Below are positions 17,839 through 25,904 of a DNA stretch of 64,000 nucleotides, one piece after another. Both the position numbers and the translations under genes were made by a program. The stretch is taken from the NCBI GenBank assembly GCA_021808665.1, contig JAKBBA010000019.1, forward strand, positions 1 to 64,000, given 5' to 3'. The notes under the pieces were generated by a model, which was not told where the DNA came from, did no database searches, and saw nothing but the letters and a program-made list of their open reading frames with translations. The first letter of the stretch is position 1; each line of letters starts with the position of its first letter. Origin of the DNA: Actinomycetes bacterium. GTDB taxonomy: Bacteria; Actinomycetota; Acidimicrobiia; Acidimicrobiales; Palsa-688.

Positions 17839-18012
17839 CGCTATCGCTCCTTGACCGGGCACTCAAGAAGCGCTCCAAGTGGAGTGCGCCTGTCAGCCGG
17901 GGTGCTAGGACTGCGGTTGCAATCTCGTTCCCTCTGGTCGCCTTTAAGATGTAGCTCCCCGGCTCAACGGTGGCACAACTTCGGCGCTCGGCTCCCCTAG
18001 TGCTGGTGATCG

Positions 18013-19728
18013 TCAAGATCGGCCTACCACTGGCTCGTCAAGGTGCGGCGGCTGTCCTGCCTCAGGAAGCAGGAAATCGAAGTCGCACCCCTCCGGTGCC
18101 TGGGTCACGTGTTGGCGGTAGAGACCCAGGTAGCCCCGCGACGACGAGGCCGTCGTCGCCTTCGAGGCTCGACGTCGCTCGAACTCGTGGTCCGCAACCT
18201 CGACCGAGATGACTCCAGCGTCGGCGTCGACCACGATCAGGTCTCCATCCTCGACCAAGCCGATGGCGCCTCCCGCCGCTTCTTCGGGAGCGACGTGGAG
18301 AAAGACAGTCCCGTAGCTAGTGCCACTCATGCGGGCGTCGGTAATTCGCACCATGTCAGTCACGCCACTGTCCAGCAGCGGCTCAGGGATGGGGATCATT
18401 CCCCACTCGGGCATACCAGGGCCGCCGATTGGGCCGGCGCCGCTGAGGAGGAGCACGGAGTCGGGCGAGGCAGTCGAGTCCGGACCGGTGCGCCTGGCAA
18501 CCTCATCGGCGCTGTGCATCACGAACGCCGGGCCCCGGTGCGAGAGAAGCGACGGCGAGGCAGCGGAGCGCTTGATCAGGGCGCCGTCGGGTGCGATGTT
18601 GCCCCGCACGACCCGGAACGTTCCACCGGCGTCGACGGGATCACTCAGCTGGTGGATGACACCGGCAGGCGCTGGCGCTAAACCCTGAACCGTTCCCGTC
18701 GTCCGTCCGTCTGCGAGGAGCACGGAGGGATTGAGAAGCGCGCCCAACGCTCGCATCACCGTGGGGACACCTCCACAAGCGTCGAGATCTTCCATCAGCG
18801 CCGCCCCCGAGGGTTCGACATCGACAAGCACAGGCACGCGCCGTCCGGTCTCGTCGACGGAGTCGAGGTCGAGACGGTGACCTAGGCGCCGGGCCATGGC
18901 TGTCAGGTGGATCACCGCATTGGTCGAACCGCCCACGGCGCAGAGCACGGTGAGTGCGTTGGCGATGGCGTCCTGGGTCACCTGCTCACTTGCCGAAAGG
19001 CCCTCGGCGACGAGCTCGACGATTCGGACGCCGACATGGCGCGCAACATCGAGGTGCCTCGGGTCCCCCGCGGGGATAGAGGTTGAGCCCGGCCAGGAGA
19101 GTCCGATGGCCTCAGCGATGGCACCCATCGACGACGCCGTCCCCATCGTGTTGCAAGTCCCCTTGCCAAGGCTGAGCTTCTCTTCGAACTGGGCCCAGCG
19201 CTCATCTGAGACGTCACCGCGCCGGCGCTCATCCCACATGCGCCACAGGTCGGTACCTGTCCCGATACGACGACCCTCAAACATGGCGACTGGGCGCGGG
19301 CCGGAGACCGCCAGCAGGCAAGGCAGGTTCGTACTGAAAGCACCCATGAGGGCGCCCGGTATAGATTTGTCGCAGGCAGCCAGGACAACCACTGCGTCGA
19401 TCGGCTGACTGCGGATGGACTCCTCCACCTCCATAGCAAGCAGGTTCCGATAGAGCATCGAGGACGGCTTCATCAGATCCTCGCCGAGAGACATCACCGG
19501 GAACTCGACCGCGATCCCGCCGGCCGCCTGTATTCCCGCTCGGAGGGGCCCTATCAGGGCGTCCAGCGGCTGGTTGCAGGGGTTCAGGTCGCTCGAGGAG
19601 TTAGCCAAGGCGATGACCGGCCGGCCCCCAGAGGCGTCTACCTGGGCGCCACCCATCCGCATCGCGACGCGGCTGTCAAGGGCGACCTCGTTGTCGCCCC
19701 GAACCCACCGGTCGCTGCGCAAGCTCAT
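18013..19728 (-). CDS. IlvD/EDD-family (pentonate-type) dehydratase
   Basis: 571 residues. Iron-sulfur dehydratase removing water from a sugar acid to give a 2-keto-3-deoxy acid. Three cluster cysteines are visible: C51 (LNPCNQPL), C119 (AACDKSIPG) and C192 (GTCNTMGTASSMG), with the C-terminal MSGTSYGTVFLHVAPEEA block typical of the pentonate/hexonate dehydratase branch rather than of the valine-isoleucine enzyme. The ATG at 19728 overlaps the upstream stop (ATGA). It acts after the lactonase. The next enzyme, a 2-keto-3-deoxyacid dehydratase, is not obvious here. Confidence 0.92.
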   Translation of the reverse strand: MSLRSDRWVRGDNEVALDSRVAMRMGGAQVDASGGRPVIALANSSSDLNPCNQPLDALIGPLRAGIQAAGGIAVEFPVMSLGEDLMKPSSMLYRNLLAMEVEESIRSQPIDAVVVLAACDKSIPGALMGAFSTNLPCLLAVSGPRPVAMFEGRRIGTGTDLWRMWDERRRGDVSDERWAQFEEKLSLGKGTCNTMGTASSMGAIAEAIGLSWPGSTSIPAGDPRHLDVARHVGVRIVELVAEGLSASEQVTQDAIANALTVLCAVGGSTNAVIHLTAMARRLGHRLDLDSVDETGRRVPVLVDVEPSGAALMEDLDACGGVPTVMRALGALLNPSVLLADGRTTGTVQGLAPAPAGVIHQLSDPVDAGGTFRVVRGNIAPDGALIKRSAASPSLLSHRGPAFVMHSADEVARRTGPDSTASPDSVLLLSGAGPIGGPGMPEWGMIPIPEPLLDSGVTDMVRITDARMSGTSYGTVFLHVAPEEAAGGAIGLVEDGDLIVVDADAGVISVEVADHEFERRRASKATTASSSRGYLGLYRQHVTQAPEGCDFDFLLPEAGQPPHLDEPVVGRS

Positions 19729-20690
19729 ACGTCGGGGACTCCGATCCCCTTGGCTCCCTGCTCGGAGATCACCAACTCCAAGGGGGATCGCTTCAGCCAC
19801 TCGAGCGAGAGCGAGGCTCGTCGCACTTTCTCCCGCACGTTGGCCACGACATCGCCGAGTACCTGCCCGCCGGCCGGGTAGACCGCCCGAGCATTGCGCA
19901 GTCCGAACTTCGCATACATCGGCGCTGCGACCGCCGCGATCTCGGCGATCTCATGCCCACGGACCATCCCACCGAGGGAGTCCGGAGCTTCGATGTAAAG
20001 GTCGATCGGAGCATCACTGTATGTGCGCATCTCGGTCAGCTCTGCGAGGCTGATATCGCTCGGGACGTTGATGGTCGTCCCGCCCAGATTGGTTAGCTGG
20101 CGAAACGAGACCGGGTTCGATGGTGCCAGAACGGCGGAGATCTTCCAGATGATGGTGCTAGGTAGCTCTCCGGCGGCGACCATTGCCGCCAGGATCTCCA
20201 TCAAGCCAGTGTCAGCGATCAGGAAGCTTCGGATACCAGTATCAACAGCGCGCAAGATGTCTTCGATGGCATAGCGCAGCTGGTCAAGGCCGCGCAGGCG
20301 ACCGGAGAGGAGTAATCCCTCTGGACTGCGTACCGAGCCTCCGATGCCGAACTCCTCGCGGGGACCGACGAAGAGGCAAACCTCAAGTCCCTCGTCCGCA
20401 CCGATTCGAGCCATAGCAGATAGTTCGGACTGCGAGAGCAGCATGGCGCCGCTCCCCTGTGATGTTCTGTGAATCGGCACTCCACGGGAGCGGGCCTCGT
20501 CGACGACCGCCCCGAGCGCCTCGGGTCCCTCTACGCTCGGTATCTCGATACGAAGATGAGCGCCATCAGGGAACCTCGCTTCGCTGACACGCGGCGCAGC
20601 TTCAAGCGTTCCCACGTGGTTCTCGACGGCAGCTGTTCCTCTGGGACTTCCTTTGCCTCGAATCATCTCAGACGCCCTTGATGGGTTCAT
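19725..20690 (-). CDS. TIM-barrel protein, peptidase-U32-like
   Basis: 321 residues. Alternating alpha/beta pattern of a TIM barrel: RGVPIHRTSQGSGAML, GLEVCLFVGPREEFG, GIRSFLIADTGLMEIL, GGTTINVPSDISLAEL, DAPIDLYIEAPDSLGG. It resembles U32-type proteins of unknown reaction found in sugar-catabolic clusters; assignment is by overall pattern only. It is coupled to both neighbours by ATGA overlaps, so it should serve the same pathway. A barrel enzyme handling the 2-keto-3-deoxy acid would fill the missing step, but this is conjecture. Confidence 0.5.
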   Translation of the reverse strand: MNPSRASEMIRGKGSPRGTAAVENHVGTLEAAPRVSEARFPDGAHLRIEIPSVEGPEALGAVVDEARSRGVPIHRTSQGSGAMLLSQSELSAMARIGADEGLEVCLFVGPREEFGIGGSVRSPEGLLLSGRLRGLDQLRYAIEDILRAVDTGIRSFLIADTGLMEILAAMVAAGELPSTIIWKISAVLAPSNPVSFRQLTNLGGTTINVPSDISLAELTEMRTYSDAPIDLYIEAPDSLGGMVRGHEIAEIAAVAAPMYAKFGLRNARAVYPAGGQVLGDVVANVREKVRRASLSLEWLKRSPLELVISEQGAKGIGVPDV

Positions 20691-21853
20691 GCGATCACTT
20701 TCACTCGACTACGTTGCGTGGTGCCGCCGGCCGCATCGGCCATCGGCCATCCGTCAGTCCGGGTCAGGAGCTCGAACCCGTCGGCATTGACGAGTTGCGT
20801 CTCCTCGATCTTGGCGCCGCCGGCGATGCTCGGATTCCACGCGACGGCGGTGCCGACACTCCGCGGGACGTCCCAGAACGGAGAGGACGACTGACCCGGT
20901 GTCAGTTCGAACTCTCGCTGTTCATACGCGATCGGGCCGCCTTGGAAGTGCTCTCGCCACGCTCCAGGTCGACCAATCACGTCGTAACTACGAGCCAACG
21001 CGTCGAAGGCATCTCCCCATGTGCCTCGCGGCCGGGACGCCTCGAGCATGATGTCGTCAACGGTCGCTATCTTCTCGACCATGCAGAGAATGGGATCATC
21101 GTCACGCACCACGGCTATCCGTGTCGCTGCCGCGTGTAGACCTCCGGCGCGGGCGACGACCACGGCCATGATGGCTTCACTGATTACACTCCCGGCCGCT
21201 AGGGGGTGGCGAAACCGTCGCAGGCGCTCATCGCCGCCGGCAATCAGACATACAGCGTGAGCGCCACGGCTCTCGAGTTCCGAGGTAATCGCCGCTGCGA
21301 CGTCGAAGTCGGTCGAAACCCCTGGCTTCCACTCGTCGATACCTGCGCCCAGCGCACGGCCGACGAGCGAGCCGAGCGCACGAATCGCCTCCTGCTCTGG
21401 GTGGGTGAGGACCATACGCTCTGCGACGATGGCCGCGGTCGCTGACGTCCCAAGGTCACATCGGTCACTGATAAAGCCGCCAATCTTGATCCCGGCGATG
21501 TTCTCGGCGGCCGCGACACGGGCGTGGGCGTCGAACCAGGGAACCGCCACGAGGCTCCAGCCGAGGGCGTCGAGATCGAACTCGTCACGGATGCGAGGCT
21601 CCTCGATCTCGTTAGTGACAAGAGTTCGATCACGATCGGTCTCGACCACCCAGATCGCATCGGTCGATGCCGTCAGGTCGATCGGGTCGGAGAGCCCTCC
21701 CGTGATCCAGTTCACCGAGCCCGGCGTAGTGAGAAGCAGCGGACGGCCGTCGAACTTGGAACGAATCGCTGTTGAGCGAGATCGGACTGCCTCAGTCCGT
21801 TTGTCGATCGCCCCACCGATGTTCGGCAGTACACAACGGCGTCCGGCTGTCAT
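20687..21853 (-). CDS. M24-family (creatinase/aminopeptidase-P-like) protein, metal site altered
   Basis: 388 residues. Two-domain pattern of creatinase/prolidase proteins: N-terminal ribonuclease-H-like domain (TPGSVNWITGGLSDP) and pita-bread domain with HPEQEAIRALGSLVGRAL, HFQGGPIAYE and KIEETQLV. The usual metal-binding Glu of the x-E-P-G-I stretch is Asn here (AWNPSIAG), and no clear Asp pair is visible, so ordinary metallopeptidase activity is doubtful. The start at 21853 is taken because the longer frame runs through the promoter. It is the first gene of the catabolic operon, transcribed away from the IclR gene. Confidence 0.6.
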   Translation of the reverse strand: MTAGRRCVLPNIGGAIDKRTEAVRSRSTAIRSKFDGRPLLLTTPGSVNWITGGLSDPIDLTASTDAIWVVETDRDRTLVTNEIEEPRIRDEFDLDALGWSLVAVPWFDAHARVAAAENIAGIKIGGFISDRCDLGTSATAAIVAERMVLTHPEQEAIRALGSLVGRALGAGIDEWKPGVSTDFDVAAAITSELESRGAHAVCLIAGGDERLRRFRHPLAAGSVISEAIMAVVVARAGGLHAAATRIAVVRDDDPILCMVEKIATVDDIMLEASRPRGTWGDAFDALARSYDVIGRPGAWREHFQGGPIAYEQREFELTPGQSSSPFWDVPRSVGTAVAWNPSIAGGAKIEETQLVNADGFELLTRTDGWPMADAAGGTTQRSRVKVIA

Positions 21854-21931
21854 GAACTTTACTAAACCATATACGCTTCGACGTGTCAAGCCCTTGTCTG
21901 CTGGTTGCGTCCAGACGTATCATGTTGGGCC
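21854..21931. promoter_or_regulatory. divergent promoters, both apparently leaderless
   Basis: Minus strand: TTGACA (21889-21884), 17-base spacer, TTTAGT (21866-21861), then 7 bases to the ATG at 21853. Plus strand: TTGTCT (21894-21899), 18-base spacer, TATCAT (21918-21923), then 8 bases to the ATG at 21932. The two -35 boxes are only 4 bases apart, so one bound IclR dimer could control both directions. Start codons right behind the -10 boxes imply leaderless mRNAs, which are common in actinobacteria. Confidence 0.6.
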
Positions 21932-22744
21932 ATGCGAAACGACGGCTATCCAGACAGCGTTGAGGGTCGCTACCAGATCCAGTCCGTGGCACGAGCAGCG
22001 ACACTGTTGGATGCAGTCGGTGAGGCTGGTGAGAACGGACTTGGGATCACGGAGATGGCAAGAGCGCTGAAGGTGGCGAAGAGCACTGCCGTTGCCTTAG
22101 CTAGAACGCTCGCCATGTACGGCCTCCTCCGCGTCGGTGATCCTGGACCTCGCTACGTGCTCGGTCTCAAGCTTCTTCGCCTCGGCGATATCGTGCGTCA
22201 GCAGACCTCGATCGCCGGCGCCGCCCTCCCGATCTTGCGCGACCTTTCTTCAGCCACCGGCATGACATCCCGCCTGGCAGTCAACGAGGGCGGCTTCCCC
22301 GTCTTCCTGGAGCGTATCGACGGCATGGGGTCAGTCAGATTTCACGCACCGCTCGGCCAGCGCGAGGAGCCGCACGCCACCGCCGCCGGAAAGGCGATCC
22401 TGGCCGAGCTTGGCGAAAGCGAGGTTCAAGCCGTGATCGACCACGCGGGGATGGCGCAGCACACCCCAAAAACCCTACGTTCCCTCGTTGCTCTACTGAG
22501 CGAACTAGAGCGCGTCCGCAACGATGGCTTCGCCATCGATGACGAGGAAGAGGCCGAGGGCATCGTCTGCCTCGGCGCGCCCTTCTTTGACCACAAGGGA
22601 GCCTGTACCGGAGCGCTGAGCATCACCGGCCTCAAGGTCGACATCGCGGCGCTCGAAGTACATCGCCTGGGAATGATCGTGAGAGAGCACGCCAACCGGG
22701 TCACCTCGCTCTTTAGCGGCACGCTACCGAGGAGGGACCAGTGA
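21932..22744 (+). CDS. IclR-family transcriptional regulator
   Basis: 270 residues. N-terminal winged helix (about 15-75: YQIQSVARAATLLDAVGE, LGITEMARALKVAKSTAVALARTL) and C-terminal effector-binding domain with SRLAVNEGGFPVFLERIDG, HATAAGKAILAELGE and GFAIDDEEEAEGIVCLGAPFFDHKG, matching the family throughout. The start is set by the -10 box 8 bases upstream. Translation is coupled to the dehydrogenase gene by GTGA overlap. Probable sensor of a sugar acid or keto-acid intermediate, controlling the divergent catabolic operon. Confidence 0.93.
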   Translation: MRNDGYPDSVEGRYQIQSVARAATLLDAVGEAGENGLGITEMARALKVAKSTAVALARTLAMYGLLRVGDPGPRYVLGLKLLRLGDIVRQQTSIAGAALPILRDLSSATGMTSRLAVNEGGFPVFLERIDGMGSVRFHAPLGQREEPHATAAGKAILAELGESEVQAVIDHAGMAQHTPKTLRSLVALLSELERVRNDGFAIDDEEEAEGIVCLGAPFFDHKGACTGALSITGLKVDIAALEVHRLGMIVREHANRVTSLFSGTLPRRDQ

Positions 22745-23754
22745 GAGCACTCCTAGTCGCTGCGCCAGGCAATGTCGAGGTCACCGACATCGCGGCACCG
22801 ATCCCCGCCGACGACGAGGTACTCGTTGCTCCGCTGATCTCCGGATTGTGTGGGACAGACCTCGAGCTGATCGACGGGAGCATCGATCCGCTATACGCCC
22901 GCTACCCTCTCGTGCTCGGCCATGAGTGGGCAGGCGAGCTCCTAGGTGACGTCGAGGGCATCGCCAAGGCGGGCGACCACGTCGTCGTCGAAGGGATCAT
23001 CGCGTGCGGAACGTGCTTCGAATGCCAAAGCCACAACAGCAACAGATGCACCATCTACGACGAGATCGGTTTCACACGGGCTGGTGGCATCGCCGAGAGG
23101 ATCGCCGTACCGGCTCGCCTCGTTCACCGTCTCGAAACAGACGTCGACACCGAGGACGCATTGCTCATTGAGCCAATGGCCGTCGTCTGGCGGGCCCTCA
23201 CTCGCATCCCACTAAGCGCCGGTCGTTCCGTCGCGGTAGTCGGCGACGGCACGGTAGCTCTCCTCGCTGCTCACCTAGTCCAGCTCTTCGACCCATCCAG
23301 CACAACAATGATCGGCTGTCGCCCCGCCCAGGAACGGCTCGCCCGTGAAGCCGGCGCGTCGACGTTTCTCACCGACACGCCCGGCGAACGGTTCGATCTC
23401 GTGATCGAGGCTGCAGGCACCGGCCCGGCAGCCTGCTCAGCCCTCTCGCTTGTCGCCCGGGGCGGTATCGTCGTCCTGCTCGGCCTCCCGGCCCACGGCA
23501 CTACCATCCAGATCGCACCCGGCGACCTCGTAAACAATGACATCATTTTGCATGGAAGCTTCTCCTACACCCGCGATGCATGGGCCGACGTCGTCCGGCA
23601 CGTCAATGCACGTCAGCTGACCCCATCCTTCTTGATCACCCACAGATTTGGGCTGGAGAAAGCAACAGACGCTATAGCTACGCTGGACGGGAGCAGGGAC
23701 CGAGACTCCCCGCGCGGAAAGGTGGCCATTATCCTGCCAAACTCGAGCAGCTGA
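22741..23754 (+). CDS. zinc-dependent medium-chain dehydrogenase (sugar/polyol type)
   Basis: 337 residues. GroES-like domain with catalytic zinc ligands in GLCGTDLELIDG and LGHEWAGEL, the glycine-rich GDHVVVEG, and a structural-zinc lobe CGTCFECQSHNSNRC; Rossmann domain with VAVVGDGTVALLAA and VIEAAGTGPA. It looks like the threonine/sorbitol dehydrogenase branch. In context it may oxidise the free sugar to its lactone, feeding the SMP-30 lactonase. The start overlaps the IclR stop, so the two share a transcript. Confidence 0.92.
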   Translation: MRALLVAAPGNVEVTDIAAPIPADDEVLVAPLISGLCGTDLELIDGSIDPLYARYPLVLGHEWAGELLGDVEGIAKAGDHVVVEGIIACGTCFECQSHNSNRCTIYDEIGFTRAGGIAERIAVPARLVHRLETDVDTEDALLIEPMAVVWRALTRIPLSAGRSVAVVGDGTVALLAAHLVQLFDPSSTTMIGCRPAQERLAREAGASTFLTDTPGERFDLVIEAAGTGPAACSALSLVARGGIVVLLGLPAHGTTIQIAPGDLVNNDIILHGSFSYTRDAWADVVRHVNARQLTPSFLITHRFGLEKATDAIATLDGSRDRDSPRGKVAIILPNSSS

Positions 23755-24139
23755 CCGGCCCGCCGAAACCTCCGATCCCATGGGTTCGGTCGCCTGTAGG
23801 GCTCTTAGCGCGCCGGCGCCTCCGCTCGTACGCTCATCGGGCAGCCCGTAGCACGCTTCGGCCAGCGCGGATGGTCATGGGAGAACCTCAAAGAGCGAGA
23901 CATCGCCGCAGACCTGGCAACGGGGCCAGAGGAGCAGCAAACAGTGACATGTCGTTCTCCGATCGGTCACTGCAAGCGGGACCCGCTGCGGCAAACCTCG
24001 AGGCATAGACGCCCGGTCGTGGCGATCCCCGCCAAGCGGATCCCCGTGAGGGCAACAGCGCCGCGGTGACACCAGCCTGTGAGGCGGCGGTCATGACTAG
24101 GACGTCGACGATGAACGGGCCTCGACACAGCCCTCGCGG
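23755..24139. other. intergenic, no gene recognised
   Basis: This stretch separates the convergent dehydrogenase and phosphatase-like genes. Frames here are short and Arg-rich without family resemblance. I see no convincing stem-loop followed by T-run, so transcription termination between the convergent genes is unexplained. Confidence 0.5.
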
Positions 24140-24940
24140 TCAGGCAGGCTGCTGTACGTCGACCTCATCACGTTGGAGGAGTTCGAGCAATTGTTGCTGG
24201 ATCTCGTCGTCGGCGCTCGCAATGAGCTCGTCCGATACCAGCACCCAGTCCTTGCCGCAGGCGTCGGTGACTCGTCCACCGGCCTCGCGGACCAACAGGA
24301 CCCCCGCCGCAGTGTGCTCCCGACCGGAAGGCGCGAACATCACACAACCCGCCAACCGGCCTCGGGCAACGTAGGCAAGAGTCAGCGTCGTGCTCAGGCA
24401 ACGGACGTCCCAGCGGTCCGCACCGACGGCCGCCGCCAGCTGCGCCGCCGCACGATCGCGCTCCGCCCCTGCCTTTGGCCAGGCATCGAAGTCGACGGTC
24501 AGGCTCAACCGCGACGTCGAGAGCCGAGCCGGGTCGCCCGGTCCCAGGCTCCAAGCACCCTGGCCGGCCTCGGCGACGAGGATGTCCCCACTTGAACCGT
24601 CACCGACTACGGCGACGGTCGGCTCGCCGGACTCCACGAGCGCTACATTCACAGAAAACAGCGGGATCCCCGAGGCGAAATTGCGTGTACCGCAAATCGG
24701 ATCGACCAGCCAGTAGGGGCCCTCGTCGGGAACCTCACCGCCCCGCTCCTCCCCGATCACCGGCCAGCCAAAGCAGGACGTAAGCGAACGCCGGATTGTG
24801 TCCTCGATGGCGACGTCAGTGTCGGTGACGACATCTCGGGCGACTTTCACATGAATGGCACCGGTGCCTGCCTCCGCCAGTTCAAGGGCCTCACCGACGA
24901 CTGACGCCGCCGCCTCCGTCTCAGCACGTAGCTTGATCAC
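24140..24940 (-). CDS. inositol-monophosphatase-family protein with altered metal site
   Basis: 266 residues from the GTG at 24940, the usual family length. Seen: DTDVAIE, GEERGG and WLVDPICGTRNFASGIP, then SGREHTAAGVLLVREAGG. The family needs DPIDGT and WDxAAG for its Mg2+ ions; here the second Asp of the first motif is Cys and the Asp of the second is His, while the first Asp and the GEE glutamates remain. Activity as a normal phosphatase is therefore uncertain. In the cluster, a phosphatase acting on ribose phosphate would make sense. A longer start at 25006 exists but adds an atypical N-terminus. Confidence 0.8.
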   Translation of the reverse strand: MIKLRAETEAAASVVGEALELAEAGTGAIHVKVARDVVTDTDVAIEDTIRRSLTSCFGWPVIGEERGGEVPDEGPYWLVDPICGTRNFASGIPLFSVNVALVESGEPTVAVVGDGSSGDILVAEAGQGAWSLGPGDPARLSTSRLSLTVDFDAWPKAGAERDRAAAQLAAAVGADRWDVRCLSTTLTLAYVARGRLAGCVMFAPSGREHTAAGVLLVREAGGRVTDACGKDWVLVSDELIASADDEIQQQLLELLQRDEVDVQQPA

Positions 24941-25904
24941 CCACCCATATTTACGGGAACCTCCGCTCCGCGCCACACGAGAACCCACATGAACCCAGTA
25001 GGGCACTTGTTGGCCGCCACCCTAAACCTAGAAGGAACATCCTGCAACGCTCACGAGGACCATGAAGGGAGACCTACGACCAAACGACCGCTCTATTGTC
25101 CGCCTGTGAAGCGCCTGACTAGCGCCGGCGTCAAGGCCCGAGCCGTTCGGGCGGCCTGCCGCCGGCTGGTCGCGAGCCATGGCTGCCTTGAGCGCCATCT
25201 TGGTGCTCAAACGACGTGGCGCCTGAAAAGAGGTGCGCACGAGGATTCCGCCGCTCGCGCGGCGTGATTGTGTTGCATAGCAAAAACTCCCTTACCTCAT
25301 CCGGACAAAGTAGGAGATCCAGTCCAGTGCGCCAGGACGAGGGCAAGCCGATCCGTGGACACTTGGGGCTACTCGGATGACCGTACCGAGCTGGGGGTGT
25401 GAGCACCCACGCACGGAGCGACAAGAACATCAGCAACTTCATCGACTCGCTCTGACCTAAGTTCGTGAAATACTTTCACTCCGTTACATGTAGGTACTTA
25501 CGGCGACGTGATTAGTAGTGTCGTCTCCTTCTCGAATCGGGATGGGCCGGTAACGGGCCGGGCGCCGGGCGCTACGGCGATGACGGGTCTCGAACGACGC
25601 CGGGCTGTCAGTGGCCGCGCAGGCAGTGGAGCGTTTGATCGCCCGGCGCTTGTTTGGTGGGCCGCGTCTGATGGCGGGGCCAGCGGAAAGCGGAGGGTCA
25701 GGGTCTGGCCCAGGTTGGCAGGAGTAGCAGGCTGGCGTAAACGTGCACGAGTGGACCGCCCCGCTGGGAGGGGTGCAGATGCACCCTCAGACTGCGTGCG
25801 TAGCGGGTCAGGGCGCCCCGGAACGTTGATGATCTCCCGGCGCAGCCGTTTGCCGTGGGGTCGCGGGGCCGAGCCCGTCGGGAGTCGAACCGGCACCGAA
25901 GCAC
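24941..25904. other. right edge of the cargo island, no gene recognised
   Basis: About 960 bases between the phosphatase-like gene and the end of the VirB4 gene. Frames are short, Arg/Pro-rich and without recognisable motifs. The base composition drops around 25270-25510, where several AT-rich words occur, then rises sharply into the VirB4 side. I saw no inverted repeats or transposase remnant that would explain how the island entered. Confidence 0.5.
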
